Assembly (NCBI GenBank): GCA_021014325.1
Contig: CM037473.1
Span: 7,643,501 to 7,707,500, forward strand
Source: Plazaster borealis
Lineage: Eukaryota; Echinodermata; Asteroidea; Forcipulatida; Labidiasteridae
DNA length: 64,000 nucleotides
Direction of reading: 5' to 3'
Every line of letters begins with the position of its first letter. The stretch's first letter is position 1. This document shows positions 36,401 through 46,519 of this stretch, piece by piece. Made by a program: the position numbers and the translations under genes. The notes beneath the pieces are model-generated. The model saw only the letters and a program-made list of their open reading frames with translations. It had not been told where the DNA came from and ran no database searches.

Positions 36401-39400
36401 ACTTGAGTCTTTTCATGAGTACTTGAGTAATTTCATGAGTACTTGAGTTCTCACTTTCACCTCTCTTGAAGCAGAGCTGTATATTGAAAGAGTTGAAACA
36501 TGGAGGGACCAGTTTTCTTGGTCACATGGTTGCTGGATGCCATTCTCGGTCCAAATGTAACATAACCCAATTTGGACTGATGGAGACAAGTCTGGCACCC
36601 TTTGTGTGCACATGCATTTTTTGGACCGTAAATGGCTTTGAATCGCAAGCTGTTGCAATTCTCTCCATATATACGGCTCTGTTCTGTGGAACCCTGGTTC
36701 GAATCCCGCTTCAGACCTTCAAGGCCTTGTATGTGGATTTGGTTTTTAGTCACTACCTTGTGTGGGTTTTCCTCCCACATCTAGTGGTTTACAAAACAAG
36801 GCACTTTTAAGATTATTAATACCAGAATACTAACAAAAGTTGAAATGTAAAAGAATGTGTGTTAATTGTGAAAATCAGTTCTATAAAAAGTTGAGCCATC
36901 GTCAAACAATCTATCTTAAGATTTGTTTCATAGATGGATCTTCCTTGATCCTAACCAGGTTCTATATGGAAATATGAATCAAGGAGTGACATCACAGTGT
37001 TTCTTTCCCTGCCTTTAACCTCTGTGGACCCTGGTTGGAATCCAACCTCAGACCGGAGCCTTGCATGTGGATTGGGTTTTCAGTCCCTACCTGACTGCGT
37101 GGTTTTCCCCCATTGGGGTTTTCCTCCCACATCTAAAACTGAACATTCGTCTCGTTTCCTATATGCTGTTGGATGTGTAATACAAAATTTTAAAAAATAA
37201 ATAAATAAACATTCTATAGACTGCAGAACTTGTTGGGTTGTGGGTAACTCTAGTCAAGTGCTGAGAATACTGGCCAGTGGTCCAGAGGGTATTTTGAGGC
37301 GGCTGTGAAAGAAGAATTGGGCAGGGATGAGAAACTTGTTTATTTTTCTATATGGCCTAACAGTTATCGTTGAAAAACAGGGGGATGTTGTACGTTGTGG
37401 TTGAGGCTGAGTTACACTTACTGAAGTAGGATGCAGATACCTCCAGTCGGTTTCGATAACGATTCAGACGACCTCTGACATGGATGATGTCACCGAGCTC
37501 CATGCATGTTAATTGCTCTATCTGGTGGGTCTGTATTTTGTCTGTGACGAATTCTCGGAATGAGGAATCTGGGTCGACAGCTATATTTGTCAAGAAATTA
37601 ACATTTTGGGAAAAAATTAGCAAACTTTCAGGCATGACAAGTTTAACTTTGAGAGGGCAAGGCCATTTTCATTTTGCAAAGGGCACTTCAATTAGAAAAT
37701 TTTAACTCTATGGGAAACTTTTGAAGGGGCACCAAGGCCAAGACCAGGGGCAACAGAGGCCATGGCCTCCGTGTAATTCTTGTAATTCCAGGCCTGAACT
37801 GTTTCATTTGTGGAAAAACACCTAAAGCTAGTATCCGCTTCTCAACATCCCAAGTTTTTTTTTAATATGTCAACTTTCAAAAATAAAATTCCAGTGTTCT
37901 TCTCAAATTTTCTTTCAATACAAATTAAATGAATAGTAGTATAAAATCATTTCCATATCTCTGTGAAAGCTCTCTGATTAGAAGGTTTTATACCAGCACC
38001 AAAACCTCCAGAGAAATATTTGCATCTGAGATTGCATTTGAAGACCCCTACAGATCACCGTTATTCAACTAATTGCAGCAATCGATGTATGCCTATGAAA
38101 ACATGCACAAATTCTGTGACAAAATATAAACTGTTTGTTGTTGTTTTAACTGTGGGGCCAGTAACAATTATCAAAAAATGTTCATATTTTTTACGTCGTA
38201 CAAACTGTACAATATTTTAGGATTCAAGCTGCCTCTAGCCACAAGGCAATCTCGGTGGTCAAGTGGCAAGACATCTGCTCTGGAATGGCAAAGGTTGTTG
38301 GTTCAATTCACACCGGAGTGATATGTATGTGGTTTTTTCTTTTCACAGGAATCAGAGAAGTACCGAGTATACAGTGCTTAACACATTGGTGTATGGGTAA
38401 AACCAAATACTACTCTGGATCCCTACTGCAAAGGGATTGTATACAATTGGTAATTGGAACCCACTGTTTGTTTCAATCCTATATAGTTGTAGATATATGC
38501 CATAAAACTAAGGTTGTGAAAATTCCATTTCAAAAGGTGGTATCGTTTTTGAAATATTGCCGAAAATCTGGAGCAGTTATGTCCACGCAGAAAGAATAAT
38601 CTGCAATTGAAATACACAATCTGAGTAATGTTACTGAAGTAACGCTTCTCAGATTCAATTTTTGGAGGGATAAAAAGTGATATCTTTTTATGTAACCGCA
38701 GTACTTCAAAGTGAACAGTTTCTCAAAATGCATTATACTATCCAAAGCTGCTGTACTTCTTACCAAGTACGTTTTTATTGCCATTAATTTTCAGAGTCAT
38801 TACCAAACGTATACAGACCCTTTAAAATGGGAATTCAAACAGTGATACCATCAGTAGTTTAAATGTAAATTTTATCTTTCTACCTAATTGTTCATCTCTC
38901 CCCTTTGGTTTCCAGCAACAGCAATTAATCACTCCTGTTCCATCGTCAACTGGAGGTGGATAAAAACACAAATGGCAAGAGGGGTATTATTTCTTGAAAA
39001 AAAATCCCTATTTAATTTGATAATAACAAAGTTTACTGAAGACACAGGAAAATGACCTCAGTTCAAAGTTTGATATGGCAAGAATGTCTGACAGAACTTG
39101 TCTATTTGACTTGTTAATAGTATGTAAACTGTAATGTTATGTATATATGGCCAACTGCAAACTATAATGTATAGACCCCTTGCACAACGTGCACCGTACT
39201 CACATGCGCCTATCCTGTCCGCCATTTTGGGTGTCAAAATCGTATACAAACATGCACAAAAGCGAATTGACACCCAAAATGACGCGCATTGTTCAGAGGT
39301 GTGTTCCGCGTTGTGTAAGGGGGCTATAGAAATCAATAGGTCCCCCTTGCATAACGCGAAACGCTACAGGAACGCTGAGGTCACGCGCACGTTTTTACGC

Positions 39401-41603
39401 ACAGAGAACAGCTATCGTCCAATGATCTGCCTCCTTTTTGAGAGTGTGAGGTCATATGCATTGGGTCTATAGGCCCTAAGACTTTGGGCCTATATCTACC
39501 ATACGTTTGGCATACAATGGTTTGTAATTTGTTAACAGTTCATGCTGCTGATGATGAATTGTCTGGTGATAAAAACAATAAACCATAAACCAAAAGAGTC
39601 TTTATTGTCTTTCTCTTTTATAGGTATTGCTCTTTTAGATAGTTAGTTAGTTCGCTTTTGGGCAATCTCTAGGCTGCTGTTTGTTTTGTATTCTACTTAT
39701 ATATTCCTCTGTTTTTCGTAATTCTTAGTCTGATTGTTTTTCTAAGTCTTCTGTATACAAATTGTAATGTCTTTTAAAAGCCTGAATGAATAAATAAATA
39801 TAAAATAAATCCAATAATCAACTTCAAACATTCTGGAGTGTTTAATGGGTCTCGGCAAGGTCTCGGACCATGACTATTCGAGACCTGTGTGGGGAGACCG
39901 AGACTAGACCAAGACCTAAACATTTCCAGACCTCAAAATTGCTGAGACCTGAAAAATATGGTCTCGAGACGGAGACAGCAACCTTGGTCAAGACCTTTAA
40001 CACTGGGCACTAGCAGACTGTCAGTTGGTGAAACAAATTAATCTTACTAATGACTGACCTCCGTAGTGGAACATCTTAGCTCTTTCCTCCACTCTCACAA
40101 TCCATCCCAAGATGTCCGCTCTGTACAGAGGATGGTTCTTATATGCAAAGGCTCCTAGAAAATATGAGATTTAGTTAAATACAGGTATGAACAATGGTCT
40201 GATGTTTCAACCACAATATTTAGCCTTTGAAAAAGACTCTGCCACAATCAAAACGACAGGCAGGCTGTTCAACAATTTTGCATATATCTGGTCATTTTGG
40301 GCAATTTGCAATAGTAACTATTTTTTTAAATTTTTTTTTTAATAACAAATCATTTTTTTTAAAGATAACAAATAGGCCCCCTATTTTTTATTTTTTTATT
40401 TTTTTTTGTGGAGGTTTGGTGATTGAATAGGCCGCGGCAATTCTGTGGTGGAACCAATTCTACCCAACAAATGAAGACATGAACATCTACAGGGAGAATC
40501 AGAATTAGGAGTCCCCATCCCCCTTTTCAGCAATTCAACTTCCCTGCTTTATATTTTTCCCTGACCACTGCTCCACTGCTGACTGCTAGTGCTAGATGTA
40601 TTTTTGACAGAAAAAAAATATCACTAGAGTAAATGCTGAACTGTATAGTGTAAGTAAGGCCCAAGTTATCTGTACACTTTTGGCACAGTGATAAGGGGGA
40701 CTATTATTATTCCTTCATCCTTTGGATAGGACATACAGCCTTAAAAACAATCAATGCACGAGAAAGAACCTAGTACAGTAGTAGACTTCTATTCTAGTCT
40801 AGTCAGCCTACTCCTACCTAGTCCTATGCGTTTATGCTTTATCTGCCCTAGATGCTAAACACGCTTCGGTTAATGAGTAGTTGCGATAATTGTAACCCTC
40901 CATCCTCCCTCCGGTCTGCAACCGTCAGGAGGATGGAGGGTTACGATTATTGCAACTACATGTAGTTAATGAGAATCGTCTTACTCTAGTCTCAGATGTA
41001 GTTAGTAACTCATCTGCCACCAAGTGCCTATATTAGTGGGTCTAAGTAACTCAGTAGTATGCCTAAAACAAGTCTGAGTGATTGACATGATTGAATTGAA
41101 AATGAAAGTCCCAACCATGAAAAACTGTAATTTAATATTTTGTTTAAAAAGGCAACCGAAAAAAGAAAAAAAAACGTGCAGATGAACGACCGAACAGAGT
41201 TTATTCATCTCTGGACAAACTATGGATTAAAATATAACCTTTAAAGAAAATATTACCTTTTCCATCGGGTGGTCCAATAAAGATAGAATATCATTAGGGC
41301 CTAATCATTCATAGACAGTGACATGAATGATGTAAAGTTTGACATGTGATTTGTAAACGGAATCTGTATACCAAAACCGATGTAGATGAGCGACAGACCA
41401 GAGTTCATTCATCTCTGGACAACTACGGATTAAAATATAACCTTTTAAGAAAATATATTAGTATTACCTTTCCCCATCGGGTAGTCCAATAAAGATAGAA
41501 TATCAATGATGTAAAGTTTGACATATGATTTGTAAACGGAATCTGTATACCAAAACCGATGAGGTACAAAGTCTAAATTCCCACCAGCCATGCCAGCTGC
41601 CAT
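30313..41603 (-). CDS. STN1: CST telomere-complex subunit STN1 (OBFC1), nine coding exons, complete
   Basis: Exons in transcript order: 41468-41603, 40059-40154, 38884-38949, 37422-37580, 35669-35829, 33826-33972, 32343-32462, 31599-31677, 30313-30473. Their 1125 nt give 374 residues plus TGA (human STN1 is about 368), and all eight junctions are GT-AG and in phase. STN1 works with CTC1 and TEN1 to bind single-stranded DNA and direct polymerase alpha-primase in telomere C-strand fill-in. Recognisable blocks are LYIIDIL near residue 31, YGVDDGTGVINC (OB fold, about 76-87), LGDIIHVRGRL (OB fold), EEMPHIYKNVYDQPF ending at 182, a first winged helix (about 205-300), and ADCQRPKYESGCHYLH plus LDRLEEQSDVIST in the second. 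The ATG at 41603 is the first after an in-frame stop and has GGCATGG context. Repeats fill the introns but break no exon. Confidence 0.92.
30585..31535. mobile_element. Penelope-like element remnant with inverted ends
   Basis: AGTAGTGGTGGTTCTGAG on the left and CAGAACCACCACTACTC on the right; 80-bp arms include GTTTGACAACTCGACGTTT and its complement. The interior frame EAMEIYKHDTIPQNIGFHIS resembles the C-terminal GIY-YIG region of Penelope-like proteins. An R1 MITE sits inside at 31043-31408. Confidence 0.55.
31043..31408 (-). mobile_element. R1 MITE, TTAA target duplication
   Basis: TTAA at 31039-31042 and 31409-31412. Perfect ends AGGCATCGTACACGTTTGG and CCAAACGTGTACGATGCCT, the ATCGTACACG subtype. 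It sits inside the Penelope-like remnant 30585-31535, within the last STN1 intron. Confidence 0.87.
31599..31677 (-). CDS. STN1: STN1 coding exon 8
   Basis: Acceptor CCCTCGCAG|GT, donor CAAAT|GTAAGC. Encodes VAQKSLHSRLDKTILTILRA and DCQRPK. The DCQ(R/K)P block just before a GCH motif in the next exon is diagnostic for STN1. Confidence 0.9.
31948..32262. mobile_element. Inverted-repeat MITE in STN1 intron 7
   Basis: GACCTCAGTGAAGGCGCTGT and CAGCGCCCTCACTGAGGTC arms, with TGACGTCATATGCAAGGG and CCCTTGCATATGACGCCA nearer the centre. Ends 80 bp before exon 7. Confidence 0.6.
32343..32462 (-). CDS. STN1: STN1 coding exon 7
   Basis: Acceptor ATTTCCCAG|GA, donor TTCCAG|GTAATT, 40 codons. Reads DSVGGKAPVRQIRNVIKQS then VERLDREGTIIRSG, a winged-helix recognition helix and wing. 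Confidence 0.85.
32463..33825. other. STN1 intron 6
   Basis: Carries a fragment of the tRNA-derived family (ACCCAGTCAGTTTCCCTTGT at 32720). No other exon seen. Confidence 0.5.
33826..33972 (-). CDS. STN1: STN1 coding exon 6
   Basis: Acceptor CTATCTGAAAG|GC, donor AACAA|GTAAGT, phase 0 at both ends. Encodes AHLVDRLCNHLRSQLK and QNFFLRELETIEAVMEIASS, corresponding to the start of the first winged-helix domain. Confidence 0.85.
34138..34330. mobile_element. R10 MITE
   Basis: CCAGTTTCATAAAGCTGTTAA to AAATTGGGCCCAGG, with ACCAGTCACCAAC inside. Confidence 0.55.
34522..34833 (-). mobile_element. R1 MITE, TTAA target duplication, internal rearrangement
   Basis: TTAA at 34518-34521 and 34834-34837. 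The left end is the CACTGTACACG type, the right end the ACGATGCC type. The centre has a short local palindrome (CTACGTTACTTCAGAGGGAG and its complement) and lacks about 60 bp. Confidence 0.8.
34990..35520 (+). repeat. Minisatellite of T-arm-like units, about 89 bp, six copies
   Basis: Each unit has CTTGTTCAAGACATC, then GTGGGTTCAAATCCCAC(T)TGAGCAG and CCTGACTTTTATGAACAATC. GGTTCAAATCC is a Pol III B box / tRNA T arm. It ends about 150 bp from STN1 exon 5. Confidence 0.85.
35669..35829 (-). CDS. STN1: STN1 coding exon 5
   Basis: Acceptor TTTTTGCAG|GA, donor GGGAG|GTCAGT. Contains KVEDPSCKAEIHRMEEMPH and NVYDQPF, the end of the OB domain. Open reading continues past the donor but matches nothing and breaks the phase with exon 6. 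Confidence 0.9.
35888..36450. repeat. 20-bp minisatellite in an STN1 intron
   Basis: TTTTCATGAGTACTTGAGTC and close variants, roughly 28 copies. TCATGA and AGTACT make each unit partly palindromic. Confidence 0.9.
36474..36693. repeat. R4 palindromic unit in an STN1 intron
   Basis: GGTCACATGGTTGCTGGATG and TGTGTGCACATGCATTTT match the reverse of 26982-27185; CAGAGC...GCTCTG ends. Confidence 0.55.
36690..36790 (+). repeat. SINE fragment (family of 29700-30235)
   Basis: CCTGGTTCGAATCCCGCTTC then ATGTGGATTTGGTTTTTAGT and GGGTTTTCCTCCCACATCTA. Confidence 0.6.
36995..37165 (+). repeat. SINE (family of 29700-30235)
   Basis: GACCCTGGTTGGAATCCAAC, GTGGATTGGGTTTTCAGTCC and GGTTTTCCTCCCACATCTAA in the family order. 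Confidence 0.65.
37422..37580 (-). CDS. STN1: STN1 coding exon 4
   Basis: Acceptor AATATAG|CT, donor TTCA|GTAAGT. Encodes the later OB-fold strands including ELGDIIHVRGRLNRYRNRLE and SASYF. Confidence 0.92.
38246..38428 (+). repeat. tRNA-derived SINE in an STN1 intron
   Basis: Head with CTCGGTGGTCAAGTGGCAAG and GTTGGTTCAATTCACACC, body with AAGTACCGAGTATACAGTGC. An R1b MITE directly follows at 38429-38821. Confidence 0.6.
38429..38821. mobile_element. R1b MITE inserted next to a SINE
   Basis: Left AAAGGGATTGTATACAATTG, right CCAAACGTATACAGACCC followed by TTTAAA. The interior has the TTACCAAGTACGTTTTTATTG end motif. Confidence 0.55.
38884..38949 (-). CDS. STN1: STN1 coding exon 3
   Basis: Acceptor CACCTCCAG|TT, donor TTAG|GTAGAA. 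Encodes DDGTGVINCCCWKPKGRDEQ, the most conserved OB-fold signature of STN1. Only 66 nt. Confidence 0.92.
39166..39478. mobile_element. MITE, CCCCTTGCACAACG family
   Basis: AGACCCCTTGCACAACG left; inner CGTTGTGTAAGGGGGC and outer CATTGGGTCTATAG. It carries CCGCCATTTTGGGTGTCAAA and its inverted half. Confidence 0.55.
40059..40154 (-). CDS. STN1: STN1 coding exon 2
   Basis: Acceptor TTTTCTAG|GA, donor CGGAG|GTCAGT. Reads GAFAYKNHPLYRADILGW then IVRVEERAKMFHYG: the first OB-fold strands, matching the NGHPI/DVLG region of vertebrate STN1. Confidence 0.9.
40876..40957. repeat. Hairpin
   Basis: TAACCCTCCATCCTCC and GGAGGATGGAGGGTTA around CGGTCTGCAACCG, inside STN1 intron 1. Confidence 0.6.
41271..41384 (-). 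pseudogene. Decayed tandem copy of STN1 exon 1
   Basis: This stretch repeats exon 1 of STN1 from HRFWYTDSVYK to DILSLLD, including the donor (GAAAAG|GTAATA). It is interrupted after LYIIH by about 33 inserted bases containing stops. The flanks are duplicated too (GAACGACCGAACAGAG at 41184 against GAGCGACAGACCAGAG at 41388). It lies in STN1 intron 1 and could act as a cryptic exon only with a frame break. Confidence 0.7.
41468..41603 (-). CDS. STN1: STN1 coding exon 1
   Basis: Starts MAAGMAGGNLDFVPHRFWY and runs to LYIIDILSLLDYPMGK. Donor GGGAAAG|GTAATA, phase 1. A decayed copy lies next to it at 41271-41384. Confidence 0.85.
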
Positions 41604-41912
41604 GCCTACTTTTGGGAGAAATGCTTCATTTTGTACTCGTTAATCAAACTGAGACATAATCATTTCAAAAAGATACTAAATATGAGGCCCAACCAGAACG
41701 AGGAAAGAAAATCACACTTGCACCAAACGATCGTTTTGTCCAGATCCTGTTTGTTTTGATTTTCCCACATTGGGGTCAAAGGTTATTTGACAGTAAGAAC
41801 AAATCACCACTTGAGGGCGCCAAATTGGTTTTGCGGTCACTGATGGGGGTGGTGCACCCATTTGATCTCTATACCATGCCACACGATTAGGCAAAGATTC
41901 ATGCGCCAACAA

Positions 41913-42922
41913 TTAAGCTGATTATCATAATTTGTAGGCCCTCAAAATATTTTGAGAACGTTTTGGGGGGTCATGCAATTAAAAGACTGTGTAATTATAA
42001 CAATCTACCAGAACCTGAGGGCTCTGTGCTTCAACTTTTGAGGAGATTTAATAAATTTAGGCGTTAAAGTTGGTCCTATTTAGTGGCTTGGGAATTAGGA
42101 GTGCCTGGATAAAAACTGGCAGCAAGTCGGTTTGTGAAAAAGCACATTTTGGGGTTGTTTTTCTTCTGGGGGTACTAAAATTCCAAACGGCTGACCTGCC
42201 AAAAATTGAAAAGAAAGTTTAGTTGTCTGGAAATATATCTGATTGGTTTTCAAGAGGCTGAGAGACTTTGAAAGATTGTTGAGTATTTTTGAATATTTAG
42301 CATTTAGCGTTGGTTGCTATGTGAGTTTATTTAGTGTGGTGCACCCACAACCACAGCCGTTGCAATGTGCGTGGTTGGCAAGGAATTGGGCTTCATCCTT
42401 CTGATGCCACAAACACGTAAACGTGCCGTGGTTGTGGCTTCATACATATGAAGGTGCACCACACTAATTAGGTAAAAAATCATGCGTCAAGCTGATTATC
42501 ATAATTTGTAGGCCCTCAAAATCTTTTGAGAACGTTTTTTGGGTCATGCAATTAATAGACTGTAACAATCTACCAGAACCTGAGGGCTCTGTGCTTCAAC
42601 TTTTGAGGAGATTTTATAATTTAGGAGTTAAAGTTGGTCTTATTTGGCTTGGGAATTAGAGGAGTGGTGCCTCGGTGAAAACTGGCAGCAAGTCGGTTTG
42701 TGAAAAAGCACATTTTTTGGGTTTTTTTATGCTGGGGTAATTATCAAAAATTCCAAACGGCTGACCTGCCAAAAATTGAAAAGAAATCTTAAGTTTAGTT
42801 GTCTGGAATAATATCTGATCGGTTTTCAAGAGGCTGAAAGACTTTGAAATATTTGTTGAGTATTTTTGAATATTTAGCATTTAGCGTTGGCTGCTATGTC
42901 AGTTTATTTAGTGTGGTGCACC
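41913..42922. repeat. Two tandem copies of repeat R5
   Basis: 41913-42352 and 42487-42922, from AGCTGATTATCATAATTTGT to TAGTGTGGTGCACCC, separated by 134 bp. A third copy is at 49252-49627. Confidence 0.8.
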
Positions 42923-42929
42923 CCCACCC

Positions 42930-43559
42930 CCCCCCCGGTAGCGCCCCCGGCTAGGGACGGTGCGTTCGACTATCTTTGACGTCATTATCGGGGCTCATCC
43001 GGGTCAGCCCAAAGTAGGATGGGTTTAGGACGTTTTTCATTAGAATAAAAAATGTTCAGCAACCTATAAAAAGTGTTCTGGTATATTATTATTGTTGAAG
43101 TATTTCTTTCCACTTTGACGTAAAGGAAATAGTCCAATCGTTTGTCTGATTAAATCCGTCTCTGAAAGTGTGCATGCGCCGCCCCCGGAGTGATTCTGCA
43201 GGTGCACGAGCCTCCTATTATCGTGGTCATCAGAAATATTTTTTTAAATGAACTATCTCTACATTAAGGGGCTAAATCCAAAGATAGTATTAAAATATTA
43301 ACCTTACAGGGATTAAAATGTTTAACTTACCAGCCTAGCCCATAATATTCTCAATCAAAGTCACTAATAGTTACACCATTGCAAGCCTTTATACTTGTTC
43401 TGTCCAACGTTTTGGAGTCAAAGTTTGCACGCAACTGCATCATGTATTGTATGATTATTGTAACTTTCTACTTATTACGCACCAAAATACGTAGGCCTAC
43501 ATGAAAAATGCGCTGTATATAAAATTCTATAGATAGGTTGCTTTTCGACTCCCAAAGCA
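42930..43559. other. Upstream of STN1, no gene seen
   Basis: Unique-looking; a C run at 42925. STN1 promoter or 5' untranslated exons could lie here, but no element is convincing. Confidence 0.35.
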
Positions 43560-45165
43560 GTTAGAGTCATCACGTACGTAGACTTGACCCAAATCGAACT
43601 TTCGTCGAGTCCTTCGTCGTCTGATTAATCCACTGCATGCACTTTAACTCAGAATCGCAGCTTTATTTCACCACTTCAACTGGATTGGGTTTCGCGATCC
43701 AAAATTCACTGGATTGGCAAATAAATGACACTAGAGGGCGCGCGTTACAACGCTCATAGATTACTGACTCGATTAGCAAGAGACCCGACTTGAACCAAGT
43801 CTATCACGTATAGACTTGACCCAAGTCGAACTTTCGTCGAGTCCTTCGTCGTCTGATTAATCCACTGCATGCACTTTAACTCAGAATCGCAGCTTTATTT
43901 CACCACTTCAACTGGATTCGAAAGTCCGACTTGATGAATCTGCCAGGAGGCACCCCCCGCCCCCTGTGTGATATGTAGTTATTCATTATGCATATGCAAC
44001 AGTTTAAATAAGCAACACACGCGTCTGCTGCTGACCAATGAAATCAGCTCAATTTATGAGGACTCGCTCAAGCAGGTGTTCACAATAACTCAACGGAGTT
44101 ACATTCAGTTATGTCTGTGATGTGAAGAATCGATATTGATAGAATAATTGTATAATATTATATAAATATATATAATGGGAAAACCTTTATTAAGCCAGAC
44201 TCTTTTAGATAGATTTCCCTTTGTTGACGAATTTCCGTTTTATGTTTAGGCCTATATATTTTTTAAGAGGGGTTCTGTGCAGGTGTAACAATGGACTGTT
44301 CTTACTGCACAATGAACCGTTAAACCACAAACATTACGTGATTTTATACTTTGAATAAGTTGCCAATTATGGGAAGAAAAATTATGAACAAATATTCTTC
44401 AACAAGCTAAACTTTTGATAAATACATTCCCAGGTTTTGAAGAATTTCCGTTTTTATTTTGATATTTTTAAGACGTGAGGGTGTGACAATGGATAGTACG
44501 TATTAACTACGACGTTGTCCCGGTCTGCATGCTTCTCCAATCCCCTCGGACTCCCGACCCTTCCGGTCCCGCTGCCAGTTCGTGGGGGCTGGAGCTCCGC
44601 AGAGCTGTAGCTCCGCAGAGCCCCACGAGATTCACACGGCGTCAATGCAAAACCGATCCGTTGAGCCCCAAACGGTCGTCATATCTTAACAACTATGAAC
44701 AATACCCCGCTTAACTGGCGGAAAGACAAAATCTAAAGACCTTGTTCATGGTACACGATGAGCCCCTAACGTTTGAGAACCAAAGCATCCACCATCCATT
44801 CATGACCACGCTAAACATCCATTAAATGCACATCGTACCTTCACCAATAGTCGCCATTTTTCAAAACAAAATTGTATGGCAGAGTTTCCAAGGAAGTCTT
44901 GAATATTCATCAATTTTTCAAGTCAAAGTGTACATATTAGTAATGTATGCTGAATGCTGCAATCTCATTGGCTGCTACCCCAATCGGTAGACGAGCTCCA
45001 TTGGCCGTGCACAAACTTCTGGTGGATTCGCCAAGTCGGGTTTCGCGATCCAAAATTCACTGGATTGGCAAATAAATGACACTAGAGGGCGCGCGTTACA
45101 ACGCTCATAGATTACTGACTCGATTAGCAGGAGACCCGACTTGAACCAAGTCTATCACGTACGAA
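43560..45165. repeat. Duplicated block A-B with a 1.1-kb insert in the second copy
   Basis: A (GACTTGACCCAAATCG to CAACTGGATT) and B (GGGTTTCGCGATCC to TCTATCACGTA) are contiguous at 43578-43810. They repeat as A at 43811-43918 and B at 45034-45165. The intervening DNA has GACTTGATGAATC near its left end and GATTCGCCAAGTC at its right end. Confidence 0.7.
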
Positions 45166-45237
45166 GGGTCTAGCCCCAAAAAATTATTGGCTTTAGAACT
45201 GCGCCTGCCTTTTTCTTAACAAGCACCCTTATAGCAC

Positions 45238-45366
45238 ATGTAAAGTTAAGTTGATCGTAACAATATTATATAAATGATGGACATTGTACGGTTTTTATCG
45301 TGGAGGTCTAGTCAGTAAACAACAAAACCCGATACTTGAAACATGAAACCTGACTAATGTAACAAA
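45238..45366 (+). repeat. Vestigial third copy of the lectin upstream region
   Basis: TGTAAAGTTAAGTTGAT, GTACGGTTTTTATCGT, AGTCAGTAAACAACA and GAAACCTGACTAATGT follow the same order as 45743-45880 and 49798-49930, more diverged. Confidence 0.55.
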
Positions 45367-45958
45367 TTAATGTAAAGGGTACACAATAACCTGAAATTAA
45401 AGTCCACATGAGAACAATGCTAGACGTCTACTTCACACAACTTCCACACCCCAGAATTTGATTAAAGATGAATAGCCCAATTTTTCGCCGAAATACCTTT
45501 TTTTCTCTCTGACCGAATTTTAACAGATGGTGATGTTTTAAAAACTCGTACTTTTGCGTGCCACGCACACACTGCACAACATACGTACATTATTGTTTGT
45601 ACAATAATAATTTAAATCAATTTTATTTTACATTCAGTTTGGCAATAACCCAAGTTGCCCCTAAAAAAAAGATGTCGTCTGTCGAGAACTACTTTATACA
45701 AGTCGACATTACGTGGCAATTGCTCTACATCAGATTACAAGATGTAAAGTTAAGTTGGTTGCATGATAACAATTAATCTAAATGAGGGATATTAGTACGA
45801 TTTTGATCGTATGCCACACACAATGCGGAGTCAGTAAACAACATTAACCCGAAACCTGACTATAATGTCCAAGTTAGTGCGTATGTCCACGGTTCTAATA
45901 ATAGGGAGAGAACTTCCATCAAAACGCTGACTGATGAAAAGGACACAATTTTTAGTAC

Positions 45959-46519
45959 ATGGCCGGGCACTCGATCAAGAATTATGGCTGTCATGTTGAA
46001 AATTATTTCTCTCGTGTTCTTGTCCGTCATCGGACTATCCCAAGCTGAGTGTCCACCTCTCTGGACACACTACCGGGGAACTGCTTCCGCTTCTTCGGCC
46101 TAAGGAAATCGTGGCAAGATGCTGAGGATCACTGCCGTGGGTTCTTCACCAGTAACAGCCAGGGCCACCTTGCGTCCATCCACCGATCCAGCACCAACGA
46201 CTTACTCATCGAGATGTGGAAAACTTCACTGATTTCCATAGAAGATGCTGCTGACGATCGTGTGTGGATTGGGCTAACGGACCAAGAAACGGAGGGTGTT
46301 TTCACTTGGATTGAAGACCGAAGATCAGGTTGGATACCACCAAATGCATGGTTACCTGGTCAACCGGATGACGCCGGGAATGGTGAAGATTGCGTAAATA
46401 TCAGCTGGAATGATGCTATCGGGGGCACATTGGGATGGATTGACGAGAACTGCGCCGAACTGCATGCGTTTATTTGCATGACGTTGAGTGCTGATTGTTC
46501 GTGTACAGATCGGAGTTAA
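45959..46519 (+). pseudogene. Broken paralogue of the C-type lectin
   Basis: Close copy of the lectin at 50024-50587. The first ATG (45959) is followed by one extra base, so its frame hits TGA after about 30 codons. The ATG at 45984 gives a normal signal peptide (MAVMLKIISLVFLSVIGLSQ) but loses one base near 46070 and hits TAA soon after. The lectin domain itself stays open from 46049 to TAA at 46517, with no ATG at its head. Within it QPD is kept, but the calcium-site WND has become WID, and the TATA element is degraded. So signal peptide and domain cannot be translated as one chain. A sequencing indel could explain a single shift, but three separate changes favour a real pseudogene. Confidence 0.75.

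Noticed and set aside
35888..36450. CRISPR array
   Set aside because: Units are contiguous 20-mers without unique spacers, in a eukaryotic intron; the same applies to 34990-35520 and 15420-16260.
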